The notes below the pieces were generated by a model. That model had not been told where the DNA came from, made no database searches, and saw nothing but the letters and a program-made list of their open reading frames with translations. The translations under genes and the position numbers were made by a program. From contig NZ_JAFIQW010000003.1 in NCBI RefSeq assembly GCF_017355965.1, positions 148,001 to 212,000 on the forward strand: a DNA stretch of 64,000 nucleotides, read 5' to 3'. Numbering within the stretch: position 1 is the stretch's first letter; each line of letters begins with the position of its first letter. Positions 27,463 to 35,445 of the stretch are shown piece by piece. This DNA comes from Desertivibrio insolitus (lineage in GTDB: Bacteria > Actinomycetota > Actinomycetes > Actinomycetales > Microbacteriaceae).

Positions 27463-28356
27463 TCAGCGGACGAACGCCCACCAGATGAGCAGCATCGTGA
27501 CGAGGAACCCCGTCACGAAGTTGAGCCACAGGAAGCGCTTCCAGCCGCGGTTGGCGTCCTCGCTCGTGGCATCCGTCGTGTTCCACCACTGCCCCGCGTT
27601 GATCGCGTAGGGAAGGGCGAGCACGGATGCCAGGGGCCCGGGCCACTCGGTGAACAGCAGCAGCGCCCCGCCGAGCACGTAGGCCGCGACCGCGAGCCGC
27701 ACCGTCGCGCGGGCACCGACGACGGTGGCGACCGAGGCGATGCCGCCCTCGCGGTCGGCTTGCACGTCCTGCACCGCACCGAACGCGTGCGAACCGATCC
27801 CCCACAGGAAGAACGCGGCGAGCACCATCCACAGCTCGGGCGTGAACGCCGTGCCGGCGAGCACGAGTCCATAGAGTGCGGGCGAGACGAAGTGCGTGCT
27901 CGAGGTCAGCGAATCAAGGAACGGCCGTTCCTTGAAGCGCAGGCCCGGTGCCGAGTACGCGTAGACCGCGAACACGCTGATGGCGAGCACCAGCCAGGAG
28001 AGGGGGCCGCCAAGGGCGATCAGCACGACGAGGAACGGCACGTTCGACCACAGCACCCAGCGGAGGATCGGGCGGTGCAGCGCGGGGGCGAGCAGGGCAC
28101 CCTCGACGCCACCCTTGCGAGGGTTGCGCAGGTCGGACTCGTAGTCGAACACGTCGTTGATGCCGTACATCGCGATGTTGTAGGGCACGAGGAAGTACAG
28201 GGTGCCGACGACGAGCGCGACGTCGATGCGTCCGGTCGACAGGACGTACGCGGCGGCGAACGGGAATGCCGTGTTCACCCAGCTGAGCGGGCGACTCGAG
28301 GCGAACACCGCCTTGAGCACGGTGCCGGCGGACGGGCGATCGAGGGCGGATGTCAC
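27463..28356 (-). CDS. crtEb: Lycopene elongase / prenyltransferase CrtEb
   Basis: A 297-residue UbiA-type membrane prenyltransferase with about eight helices. The first aspartate-rich motif is seen in YGINDVFDYESD and the second in DVQADREGG. The enzyme adds two C5 units to lycopene to give a C50 carotenoid. The GTG start at 28356 overlaps the crtYf stop (GTGA), so all five cluster genes are translationally coupled. Whether the end product is decaprenoxanthin-, sarcinaxanthin- or C.p.450-like depends on the cyclase and cannot be read here. Confidence 0.9.
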   Translation of the reverse strand: MTSALDRPSAGTVLKAVFASSRPLSWVNTAFPFAAAYVLSTGRIDVALVVGTLYFLVPYNIAMYGINDVFDYESDLRNPRKGGVEGALLAPALHRPILRWVLWSNVPFLVVLIALGGPLSWLVLAISVFAVYAYSAPGLRFKERPFLDSLTSSTHFVSPALYGLVLAGTAFTPELWMVLAAFFLWGIGSHAFGAVQDVQADREGGIASVATVVGARATVRLAVAAYVLGGALLLFTEWPGPLASVLALPYAINAGQWWNTTDATSEDANRGWKRFLWLNFVTGFLVTMLLIWWAFVR

Positions 28357-28703
28357 GGGCGCTCCTTCCCGGCGCGGGTGGCGGCGTCGACCGGGCGGCG
28401 GTCACTCCGGCGCCGCGGGGGCAGCAGCGACCACAGCGCGGGTAGGAGGAGCACGGCGGCGATCGCGTAGGCGAAGTCCTCGACGGGCGCGATGCCGACG
28501 AACACGTTGCTGATGCGGGTCGGGTCGTAGCCGACGAGCCCGACGGCGATCATCACATTGTCGAACACCGCGGTCATCGCGAGCACGACGACCATCGCGC
28601 CGGCGACCGCGGCCCAGCGGACGGGGAGGCGGCGGAACACGGCGACCGCGACGACGACGGCCACGATGCCGAGGAAGACGGCGTTGAGCAGCCAGTAGGT
28701 CAT
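28353..28703 (-). CDS. crtYf: C50 carotenoid cyclase subunit CrtYf
   Basis: A 116-residue protein with three membrane helices and the lycopene-cyclase-domain signature VGIAPVEDFAYAIAAVL. It pairs with CrtYe to form a heterodimeric cyclase closing the rings of the C50 chain. It overlaps both crtYe and crtEb by four bases. Its C-terminus is arginine-rich (RRRSDRRP). Confidence 0.88.
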   Translation of the reverse strand: MTYWLLNAVFLGIVAVVVAVAVFRRLPVRWAAVAGAMVVVLAMTAVFDNVMIAVGLVGYDPTRISNVFVGIAPVEDFAYAIAAVLLLPALWSLLPPRRRSDRRPVDAATRAGKERP

Positions 28704-29020
28704 GGCGTCTCCTCCCCGCCTCGGCCGCTGAACGCCCCGTAGAGGTTCATCGACAGGTAGCAGAGGAGGGTGAGGAAGAAGACCTCCTCGACGGGCAGCT
28801 CGGGTGCGAGCTGCAGTCCGGTCATGAACGACGTCTCGCCGCGGAAGAAGATGCCGAGGCCGATCCCGAACAGGTCCCAGACGAGGAAGAACAGGACTCC
28901 CGCGGCGAGCACGATGGCCGCGCGGCGGGCGTCGCGCCAGAAGAACAGGCCGAAGCGGCGGTCGAGCACGACCATGCCGGTGATCGAGATCGCGAGCGCG
29001 AGGAGGTACAGGATGCCCAT
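28700..29020 (-). CDS. crtYe: C50 carotenoid cyclase subunit CrtYe
   Basis: A 106-residue protein with three membrane helices. The conserved PELPVEEVFFLTLLCY segment carries the acidic residues of the cyclase family. Start (29020) and stop overlap the neighbouring crtI and crtYf genes (ATGA), implying strict co-expression of the two subunits. The ring type formed cannot be predicted. Confidence 0.88.
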   Translation of the reverse strand: MGILYLLALAISITGMVVLDRRFGLFFWRDARRAAIVLAAGVLFFLVWDLFGIGLGIFFRGETSFMTGLQLAPELPVEEVFFLTLLCYLSMNLYGAFSGRGGEETP

Positions 29021-30693
29021 CACTCGGCGGCGGGGGCAGGCTGGGCTGCACGTCGCGGACGGACCGTCGGCGACAGCGGCTCGGCGAGCGGGGTGGTCGA
29101 GATGTCCCGCCGCATCCGCTTCACGAGCACCTCCGCGCTGATGAGGCACATCGGCAGCCCGATGCCGGGGATCGTCGACGAACCCGCGTAGAAGAGGTTC
29201 TCGAGCGTGCGGCTGCGGTTGCCCGCGCGGAACATCGCGGACTGCGCCAGGGTGTGCGCGGGGCCGAGGGCCGAACCCTGCCAGGCGTTGATGTCCGAGG
29301 CGAAGTCGGAGGGCGCGATGACGCGCCGCACGCGGACGCGGGCGGAGAGACCGTGCACGCCCGTCCAGGCGGCGATCTGCTCGATCACGCGGTCGGCGAG
29401 GCGCTCGCGCTCGGCGTCATCCGTGCCGAGCGCGGGGTCGGCGGGCACGGGAACGAGCACGAAGAGGTTCGTCATGCCGTCGGGGGCGACGCTCGCGTCG
29501 ATACCGGAGGGCTTGCAGACGTAGAGCGAGGGCGCGTCGGGCACGGAGGGGTTCCGGCCGAAGATCGCGTCGAAGTTCTCGGTCCAGTCCTTCGCGAAGA
29601 GCAGCGTGTGGTGCTCGAGCTCCGGCACCTCCCCTTCGACGCCGAGGAGCAGCAGCAGTGCGCCGGGTCCGGCTGTGCGCTTGCGCCAGTAGGCCTCGCC
29701 GTAGGTCTGCCGGTCCTCGGGCAGCAGCGCCGTCTCGGTGTGGTGCAGGTCGGCCGCCGACACGACGACGTCGGCGTCGAGCGTGCGCGTCGCGCCGTCG
29801 CGCCGGTACTCGACGCCCGTGGCGCGGGCACCGTCGGTGAGGATGCGGGTCACCGGGGCATTCGTCTCGATGGTGACGCCCTCGGCGAGTGCCAGTCGTT
29901 CGATCGAGCGGATGATGCCGACGAAGCCGCCCATCGGGTAGAGCACGCCGTCCTCGAGGTCGAGGTGGCTCATCAGGTGGTACATCGCGGGCGTGGTGAA
30001 CGGCGAGGAGCCGAGGAACACCGCGGGGTAGCCGAGGATCTGCCGGATGCGCAGGTCGCGTCCGACGCGGGCGGTGTAGCCGTGGATGGGGCGCAGCAGC
30101 AGGCTGCTGAGCTTGCCGAGTCTGCTGACGACCTCACGGACGAAGAGCGGGGTGACGCTCTCGAACGAGGTGTAGAGGAAGCGCTTGAGCGCGATGTCGT
30201 ACGTTCCCTTGGCGGAGTCGAGGTACTTCTCGAGCCGCCTGCCCGCGCCCGGTTCGAGCGACTCGAACAGCGCGACGTTCGCCTCCCGGGAGGACTGGAT
30301 GTCGACGGGGTCGGGCTGGTCCTCGAAGTACACCCGGTAGCCGGGGTCGAGGCGCACGAGGTCGAGCTGCTCCGCGGCGCTCGTGCCGAGCAGCTTGTAG
30401 AAGTGGTCGAACACCTCGGGCATGAGGTACCAGCTCGGACCGGTGTCGAAGCGGAAGCCGTCCTGCTCCCACGAGCCGACGCGGCCACCGACGGTGAGCT
30501 GCTTTTCGAGCAGGGTGACGCGGTAGCCGTCGCGGGCGAGCAGGGCCGCGCTCGCGAGGCCGCCGATGCCGGCGCCGATCACTACCACATGCGGAGCGGG
30601 CGCCGGCGCGGAGTCGGATCCCGCGGTGTCGGGCAGCTCGTCGACGGGGTCGAGCCCGAAGCCGACGGCGGTCTGGTCGAGGTCGCCGCTCAT
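29020..30693 (-). CDS. crtI: Phytoene desaturase CrtI
   Basis: A 557-residue FAD-dependent desaturase converting phytoene to lycopene. The dinucleotide-binding motif is VVVIGAGIGGLASAALLA (about 37-54), followed by GGRVGSWEQDGFRFDTGPS. The C-terminal bacterial-type phytoene dehydrogenase signature is NLFYAGSSTIPGIGLPMCLISAE. It carries an N-terminal extension of about 35 acidic residues before the FAD fold, which is longer than usual. It is flanked by four-base overlaps with crtB and crtYe. Confidence 0.93.
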   Translation of the reverse strand: MSGDLDQTAVGFGLDPVDELPDTAGSDSAPAPAPHVVVIGAGIGGLASAALLARDGYRVTLLEKQLTVGGRVGSWEQDGFRFDTGPSWYLMPEVFDHFYKLLGTSAAEQLDLVRLDPGYRVYFEDQPDPVDIQSSREANVALFESLEPGAGRRLEKYLDSAKGTYDIALKRFLYTSFESVTPLFVREVVSRLGKLSSLLLRPIHGYTARVGRDLRIRQILGYPAVFLGSSPFTTPAMYHLMSHLDLEDGVLYPMGGFVGIIRSIERLALAEGVTIETNAPVTRILTDGARATGVEYRRDGATRTLDADVVVSAADLHHTETALLPEDRQTYGEAYWRKRTAGPGALLLLLGVEGEVPELEHHTLLFAKDWTENFDAIFGRNPSVPDAPSLYVCKPSGIDASVAPDGMTNLFVLVPVPADPALGTDDAERERLADRVIEQIAAWTGVHGLSARVRVRRVIAPSDFASDINAWQGSALGPAHTLAQSAMFRAGNRSRTLENLFYAGSSTIPGIGLPMCLISAEVLVKRMRRDISTTPLAEPLSPTVRPRRAAQPAPAAE

Positions 30694-31559
30694 CGGGCCG
30701 CCAGCCGTCCTAGCGAGACGGCCGCGGCGATGCGCACCTTCACGGGGTTGGGCACCCGCACCCGGCTCGCAATGAGCCGGTCGGCGGGGGTGCGGCGGAG
30801 GCGGCGGGAGAGCTCGTGGAAGAGCCCGTGGGCGAGGGCGACCGCGCGGCGGCATCCGGCGGGCAGGTCGGGGATCGTCTCGCGGGCGGCGCGCAGGTCG
30901 TCGTCGATGTCGTCGAGCAGCCGGTTCTTCGTCGCCTCGTCGAAGCTCTCGACGTCGACGCCCGGGAAGTAGCTGCGGCCCAGAGTCTCGAAGTCGGCGG
31001 CGAGGTCGCGCAGGAAGTTCACCTTCTGGAACGCGGCGCCGAGCCGGCGGGCGCCTTCGATCAGCCGCTCGTGCTGCTGCGGCGTGTACTCGCAGCCCAG
31101 CACGAACGCCCGGAGGCACATCAGCCCGACGACCTCCGCCGAACCGTAGACGTAGGCGGCGAAGCTGTCGGGCGTGTGGGTGGTCTCGGTGAGGTCCGCG
31201 CGCATCGAGGCGAAGAACGGGGCGGTGAGGTCGGGGCCGATGCCGACCTCGCGCCCGGTCGTCGCGAACGCGTGCACGACGAGGTTGGTGCTGTAGCCGC
31301 GCTCGAGGGCGGTGTGCGTCTCAGCCTCGAGCTCGTCGAGCAGCTGCCGCGCCACCTGCCGGTCGACGCCCGCCTCGGCGGCGCCGCCGTCGACGATCTC
31401 GTCCGCGAGGCGCACGAGCGCGTAGATGTTCTCGATGTGCGAGCGGGTCGCGCCGTCGAGCAGCTTGCTCGCCAGGCCGAAGCTGGTCGAGTAGCGGCGG
31501 ATCACGACTCCGGCCGTCTCGTGCGCGACGCGGTCGTACAGAGGCAGTCGATCGATCAT
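30690..31559 (-). CDS. crtB: Phytoene synthase CrtB
   Basis: A 289-residue squalene/phytoene synthase joining two geranylgeranyl diphosphates. Both aspartate-rich motifs are seen: RLADEIVD and RDLAADFETLGRSYFP. It begins with the trans-isoprenyl pattern YSTSFGLASKLL. ATG 31559 is chosen, as GGACGGAG lies upstream. It is the first gene of the coupled cluster crtB-crtI-crtYe-crtYf-crtEb. The GGPP synthase gene crtE, often first in such clusters, is not in the window. Confidence 0.93.
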   Translation of the reverse strand: MIDRLPLYDRVAHETAGVVIRRYSTSFGLASKLLDGATRSHIENIYALVRLADEIVDGGAAEAGVDRQVARQLLDELEAETHTALERGYSTNLVVHAFATTGREVGIGPDLTAPFFASMRADLTETTHTPDSFAAYVYGSAEVVGLMCLRAFVLGCEYTPQQHERLIEGARRLGAAFQKVNFLRDLAADFETLGRSYFPGVDVESFDEATKNRLLDDIDDDLRAARETIPDLPAGCRRAVALAHGLFHELSRRLRRTPADRLIASRVRVPNPVKVRIAAAVSLGRLAAR

Positions 31560-31670
31560 GACCACTCCGTCCAGCGTCTGTGCCCCATGCGCGGTTAGGC
31601 TGACTCGCGCTCGTTGCGCGTCGTCCGGATCGCGCAATCCACCGTCACGGAAGGCAGAGTACCCCCAACG

Positions 31671-32213
31671 ATGACCGCCGTGACTGAGAGAGTCGTGCTC
31701 CTCGCCGAGGACGGCACCCCGGTCGGCACCGCTGACAAGGCCGACGTGCACACGACGGACACTCCGCTGCATCTCGCCTTCTCCTGCTGGGTCTTCGACT
31801 CGCGCGGACGCGTGCTGCTGACTCGCCGCGCGCTCGGCAAGCGCACGTGGCCGGGCGTCTGGACGAACAGCTTCTGCGGCCACCCCGGTCCCGACGAGGA
31901 CATGGCCTCCGCGATCCGTCGGCGCGCGATGACCGAGCTCGGCATCGAGGTCGCCGGGGTAGAAGAGGTGCTCCCCGAGTTCCGCTACCGGGCGACGGAT
32001 GCCTCGGGGCTGGTCGAGAACGAGATCTGCCCCGTGTTCCGCGCGGTGACGCTCGACGAGGTGCTGCCGAATCCCGACGAGGTCGCCGAGTTCGAGTGGG
32101 TCGAGCCGCACGCCCTCGTGCAGGCGGTGCGGGCGACGCCGTTCGCGTTCAGCCCGTGGCTCGGGTGGGAGCTGCAGGCGTGGGTGGGGTTCCCGAGGGC
32201 GCGCTGGAGCTAG
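31671..32213 (+). CDS. idi: Isopentenyl-diphosphate delta-isomerase, type I
   Basis: A 180-residue Nudix-fold enzyme interconverting IPP and DMAPP. The catalytic cysteine lies in TNSFCGHPGP and the glutamate in VENEICPVF; the Nudix-like helix is AIRRRAMTELGIE. Divergent from crtB with a 111-bp shared upstream region, so precursor supply and carotenoid synthesis may be co-regulated. ATG 31671 is preferred over an in-frame upstream TTG because the family N-terminus follows it. A TAGGCT hexamer at 31596-31601 is a candidate -10. Confidence 0.92.
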   Translation: MTAVTERVVLLAEDGTPVGTADKADVHTTDTPLHLAFSCWVFDSRGRVLLTRRALGKRTWPGVWTNSFCGHPGPDEDMASAIRRRAMTELGIEVAGVEEVLPEFRYRATDASGLVENEICPVFRAVTLDEVLPNPDEVAEFEWVEPHALVQAVRATPFAFSPWLGWELQAWVGFPRARWS

Positions 32214-32215
32214 GA

Positions 32216-32239
32216 GCGAAGGGCATTTCTGCCCTTCGC
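32216..32239. terminator. Hairpin terminator after idi
   Basis: GCGAAGGGCA (32216-32225) and its perfect complement (32230-32239) enclose a 4-nt loop, beginning three bases after the idi stop. Confidence 0.75.
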
Positions 32240-32252
32240 CGCGACGCCAGCG

Positions 32253-32275
32253 CCGTCGCCCGTCTCGGGCGACGG
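32253..32275. terminator. Second hairpin between convergent idi and aminotransferase genes
   Basis: CCGTCGCCCG (32253-32262) pairs perfectly with 32266-32275 around a 3-nt loop. Together with the preceding hairpin it insulates two convergent genes. Confidence 0.7.
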
Positions 32276-32295
32276 ACTCGCACACGCCAAGCTGC

Positions 32296-33363
32296 CTAGC
32301 CGACGATCACCCCGCGCAGCGCCTCCGCCGCCCGGTCCGCGTCCTCCTCGGTGTTGTTCACGTGGAAGCTCAGCCGCAGCCGGCCGGCGCGCATCGCGGC
32401 GGCGATTCCCGCGGCCTGCAGCGTGCTCGCGGCATCCGCGGTCACCGCCGTACTGACGATCGCGGAGTCGCTCGGCGCGAGCCCGACCGCCGACCGGAAG
32501 CGGTTGGCGAGGTCGACGTCGTGCCGGTGCAGCGTCTCCACCCCCACCTCGGTGAGCAGGCGGAGCGCCGGGGCCTGCCCCACCCAGGAGTGCCAGGCCG
32601 GTGAGAGATCGAAGCGGCGGATGGTGGGGGCGAGGCGGAGCGGTCCGCCGTAGATGCTGTTCCACGGCTCGGCGCCCGCGTACCAGTTGGCCGCGTGCGG
32701 CAGCAGCTCGTCGGCGGCCTCGGCCGTGGCGGTGAAGAACGCCGTGCCGCGCGGGGCGAGCAGCCACTTGTAGCCGCCGCAGACGGTGTAGTCGAAGAGA
32801 CTCGCGTCGACGGGCAGCCAGCCGGCGGACTGGGTCAGGTCGACGAGCACCCGCGCCTCCGCCTGCGCCGCCCGGGCGCGGATCGCGTCGAGGTCGGCGA
32901 CGCGTCCGTCGGCCGACTGCGCCGCCGACACGGCAACGAGCGCGGTGCGCTCGGTGATGGCATCCGCGATCGACTCCAGCGGCACCTCGCGCACGGTGAC
33001 ACCGCGGGGCGCCTGCGCCAGGAAGGGGAACACGACGCTCGTGAACTCGCCCTGCGCGACGATCACCTCGCTGCCGTCCGAGAGGTTGGCGGCGACGAGA
33101 CCCACGAAGGCGCTGACCTGACTGCCGATCGCGACGTCGTCCGCGGCGACTCCGACGAGCCCGGCGAACAGCGCCCGCGACTCGGCGATGTCGGCGTCGA
33201 ACTGCGGCGGGCTCGACCGGCCGGTGCGCCAGTCCTCGAGCGCTCCCGTCACCGCGTCGAGCACCCGCCGCGGCGGCAGCCCGAGGGAGGCGGTGTTGAG
33301 GTAGACGCCCTCGGCGAAGAACTCGCGCTGGACGGTCTCGAGGGCGGAGGTCATGGTCGGCAT
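32296..33363 (-). CDS. Class V aminotransferase-fold PLP enzyme
   Basis: A 355-residue PLP-dependent enzyme. The cofactor lysine lies in the motif CGGYKWLLAPRGTAFF (about residue 204) and the pyridoxal-nitrogen aspartate in VLVDLTQSAGWLPVD. N-terminus YLNTASLGLPPRRV is typical of the cysteine-desulfurase/kynureninase-like branch. It could be an amino-group or sulfur-transfer enzyme, but the substrate is not predictable. ATG 33363 is favoured over ATG 33354; CACCCT at 33370-33375 gives leaderless spacing to the former. Confidence 0.82.
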   Translation of the reverse strand: MPTMTSALETVQREFFAEGVYLNTASLGLPPRRVLDAVTGALEDWRTGRSSPPQFDADIAESRALFAGLVGVAADDVAIGSQVSAFVGLVAANLSDGSEVIVAQGEFTSVVFPFLAQAPRGVTVREVPLESIADAITERTALVAVSAAQSADGRVADLDAIRARAAQAEARVLVDLTQSAGWLPVDASLFDYTVCGGYKWLLAPRGTAFFTATAEAADELLPHAANWYAGAEPWNSIYGGPLRLAPTIRRFDLSPAWHSWVGQAPALRLLTEVGVETLHRHDVDLANRFRSAVGLAPSDSAIVSTAVTADAASTLQAAGIAAAMRAGRLRLSFHVNNTEEDADRAAEALRGVIVG

Positions 33364-33431
33364 GCCTCAAGGGTGGTGACCGCGGCATCCGTTGCCAAGG
33401 GCCAATCGCGATCGAGAGGCGTGCCGGCCAC

Positions 33432-33833
33432 TCAGGCGGCGGCGATGCGGATGGTCGTGCCCGACGGGTCGCGGAAGGCGCAGTCGCGCGGACCCCACGG
33501 CTGGTCCATCGGCTCCTGCAGCACCTCCGCGCCCGAGGCGCGCACGCGCTCGAAGAGCCCGTCGAGGTCGTCGGTGGCGAAGACGATGATCGGCATGGAG
33601 CCCTTGGTGAGCAGGGTCTGCAGCGCGTCACCGTCGACCTCGGGTCTGCCTGCGTACGGGGTGGAGAGCACCAGCCCGAGTCCCGGCTGCGCGGGCGAGC
33701 CGAGCGTGACCCAGCGGTGGTCGCCGGATGCCACGTCCTGCTCCACCTCGAGCCCGAGGGCGTCGCGGTAGAAGGCGAGCGACTCCTCGACATCCGTCAC
33801 CGAGACGTTGAAGTACCTGATCGAGATGGTCAT
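33432..33833 (-). CDS. VOC (glyoxalase/bleomycin-resistance) family protein
   Basis: A 133-residue protein with two beta-alpha-beta-beta-beta modules of the vicinal-oxygen-chelate fold. It opens IRYFNVSVTDVEESLAFYRDALGLEVE and ends CAFRDPSGTTIRI, where metal ligands usually lie. It is separated by four bases from the upstream AraC-type regulator, a pairing often seen with small resistance or catabolic VOC proteins. TACGGT at 33840-33845 gives leaderless spacing, so it may also be transcribed on its own. Substrate unknown. Confidence 0.82.
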   Translation of the reverse strand: MTISIRYFNVSVTDVEESLAFYRDALGLEVEQDVASGDHRWVTLGSPAQPGLGLVLSTPYAGRPEVDGDALQTLLTKGSMPIIVFATDDLDGLFERVRASGAEVLQEPMDQPWGPRDCAFRDPSGTTIRIAAA

Positions 33834-33837
33834 GCCG

Positions 33838-34278
33838 TCACCGTACGGGCGCCGCGGATGCCGCCGCTTCTCGGATCCTGCTCGATACCGGGCGACCCTC
33901 CGCCATCGCGACGCGGGGCGGCATCGCGGCGAGCGCGGAGTGATCGAGCGTGCGGTAGATCGTCGGTGGCACGCCCACGATCTCCTTGAACTTGGCGCTG
34001 AAGGAGCCGAGCGACGTACAACCGACGGCGATGCACGCGTCGGTGACGCTCATGCCGGTGCGGAGCAGCGTCATGGCGCGCTCGATGCGGCGGGTCATGA
34101 GGTACGCGTAGGGCGTCTCGCCGTAGGCCTCCTTGAACCGGCGCGAGAAGTGCGCGGGCGACATGAGCGCGCGCCGGGCGAGCGTCGGCACGTCGAGCGG
34201 GAGGGCGTAGTCGCGGTCGATGAGGTCGCGGGCGCGGCGCAGGTGCGCGAGGTTCTCGAGTTCCGCGGCCGGCATCAC
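33838..34278 (-). CDS. AraC-family transcriptional regulator
   Basis: A 146-residue protein consisting almost only of an AraC DNA-binding domain with two helix-turn-helix units: VPTLARRALMSPAHFSRRFK and VTDACIAVGCTSLGSFSAKF. There is no separate sensory domain, so the ligand, if any, is unclear. GTG 34278 is chosen because TAGCGT at 34286-34291 gives leaderless spacing; ATG 34275 is the alternative. It is immediately upstream of the VOC gene and probably regulates it. Confidence 0.82.
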   Translation of the reverse strand: MMPAAELENLAHLRRARDLIDRDYALPLDVPTLARRALMSPAHFSRRFKEAYGETPYAYLMTRRIERAMTLLRTGMSVTDACIAVGCTSLGSFSAKFKEIVGVPPTIYRTLDHSALAAMPPRVAMAEGRPVSSRIREAAASAAPVR

Positions 34279-34331
34279 GGCGCCGACGCTAGTGCGCTCC
34301 GCCGACGGACGCCACGGGTTGGCGCCGACGC

Positions 34332-34670
34332 TCAGTCGGTGCGCACGGTGACGACGAAGTCCTCGGTGACCTCGGGCAGGGGCGAGCCGTCGGCGCTGCG
34401 GAGTGGGCGGTCGCGATCCGTCATCCAGTGCTCGGAGGACGTGCCGGCGGGGAGCCGCAGCAGAGGAACCTCGCCGGCGTCGCCGAACAGACCGTCCACG
34501 GCGACGATGCGCCCGACCAGGGGCTCGATCCCCTCGACGAGGTGGTGGTGCGTCTCGTGAAGCTCACCGCCGAAGCGGTGCACCGTCCACTCGACCCGGT
34601 CGCCCAGTTCGCGCCCCTCGCCGCAGCACTGGTGCTCCCAGTCACCGACACGAACGCGCACGTCCGCCAT
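34332..34670 (-). CDS. Conserved hypothetical protein, DUF6578-like
   Basis: A 112-residue soluble protein. The opening VRVGDWEHQCCGEGRELGDRV, with adjacent cysteines near residue 15, resembles small actinobacterial proteins labelled DUF6578. A histidine-rich segment (HETHHHLVEG) follows. It starts one base after the dcd stop codon, so it is co-transcribed with dcd. Cys/His content suggests metal binding (inference only). Confidence 0.6.
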   Translation of the reverse strand: MADVRVRVGDWEHQCCGEGRELGDRVEWTVHRFGGELHETHHHLVEGIEPLVGRIVAVDGLFGDAGEVPLLRLPAGTSSEHWMTDRDRPLRSADGSPLPEVTEDFVVTVRTD

Positions 34671-34671
34671 G

Positions 34672-35277
34672 TCAGGCGCCCGTCGCTCCGGCATCCGTCA
34701 CCGTCACGTCGGTGCGGTGGAAGTTCTGCCACGACCGCGAGGCGGTCGGGCCGCGCTGGCCCTGGTAGCGGTTGCCGTAGGGGCCGGAGCCGTAGGGCGA
34801 CTCGGTCGGCGAGCTCAGGCGGATGAAGCAGAGCTGCCCGATCTTCATGCCGGGCCACAGCTTGATCGGCAGCGTCGCGACGTTGCTCAGCTCGAGCGTG
34901 ACGTGCCCGCTGAAGCCGGGGTCGACGAAGCCGGCGGTCGAGTGGGTCAGCAGGCCCAGACGGCCGAGCGAGCTCTTGCCCTCGAGGCGTGCGGCGATGT
35001 CATCCGGAAGCGTGACGAGCTCGAACGTCGAGCCGAGCACGAATTCCCCGGGGTGCAGGATGAACGGCTGGTCGGGCCGCACCTCGAGCAGGCGGGTGAG
35101 GTCGGGCTGGTTCTCGGCCGGATCGATGTACGGGTACTTGTGGTTGTCGAACAGCCGGAAGAAGCGGTCGAGCCTGACATCGACGCTCGAGGGCTGCACC
35201 ATGTCGAGGTCGAGCGGGTCGAGAGCGATCCGGCCCGAGTCGAGCTCGAGGCGGATGTCGCGGTCCGAGAGCAACAC
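34672..35277 (-). CDS. dcd: dCTP deaminase
   Basis: A 201-residue enzyme of the dUTPase/dCTP-deaminase fold. Signature elements are MLLSDRDI at the start, [11 protein letters not shown], the catalytic segment [17 protein letters not shown] with the essential glutamate, and QLCFIRL. It supplies dUMP/dUTP for thymidylate synthesis; mycobacterial relatives are bifunctional deaminase-dUTPases, not testable here. TACACT on the minus strand at 35284-35289 gives leaderless spacing to the ATG. Confidence 0.94.
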   Translation of the reverse strand: MLLSDRDIRLELDSGRIALDPLDLDMVQPSSVDVRLDRFFRLFDNHKYPYIDPAENQPDLTRLLEVRPDQPFILHPGEFVLGSTFELVTLPDDIAARLEGKSSLGRLGLLTHSTAGFVDPGFSGHVTLELSNVATLPIKLWPGMKIGQLCFIRLSSPTESPYGSGPYGNRYQGQRGPTASRSWQNFHRTDVTVTDAGATGA

Positions 35278-35283
35278 GCAGTC

Positions 35284-35305
35284 AGTGTATTGGTGCCGCT
35301 ACAAT
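35284..35305. promoter_or_regulatory. Divergent -10 boxes for dcd and tRNA-Gly
   Basis: TACACT (minus strand, 35289-35284) precedes dcd by the leaderless distance, and TACAAT (plus strand, 35300-35305) lies 28 bp before the tRNA. The two promoters are back to back in a 56-bp gap. Confidence 0.6.
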
Positions 35306-35333
35306 CGAGAACCTGCCCGGGTTTCCGGGCTGC

Positions 35334-35407
35334 GCGAGTGTAGTTCAATGGTAGAACTCCAGCTTCCCAAGCTGGTAGCGCGGGTTCGATTCCCGTCACT
35401 CGCTCCA
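35334..35407 (+). tRNA. tRNA-Gly (anticodon CCC)
   Basis: The acceptor stem GCGAGTG (35334-35340) pairs with CACTCGC (35397-35403). The anticodon stem CCAGC/GCTGG encloses TTCCCAA, giving anticodon CCC. The T arm GGGTTCGATTCCC is canonical, and CCA is encoded at 35405-35407. Confidence 0.95.
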
Positions 35408-35445
35408 CTTCACTTCATTTCGAACTGCGCGCGCTGCCCTCCGGG

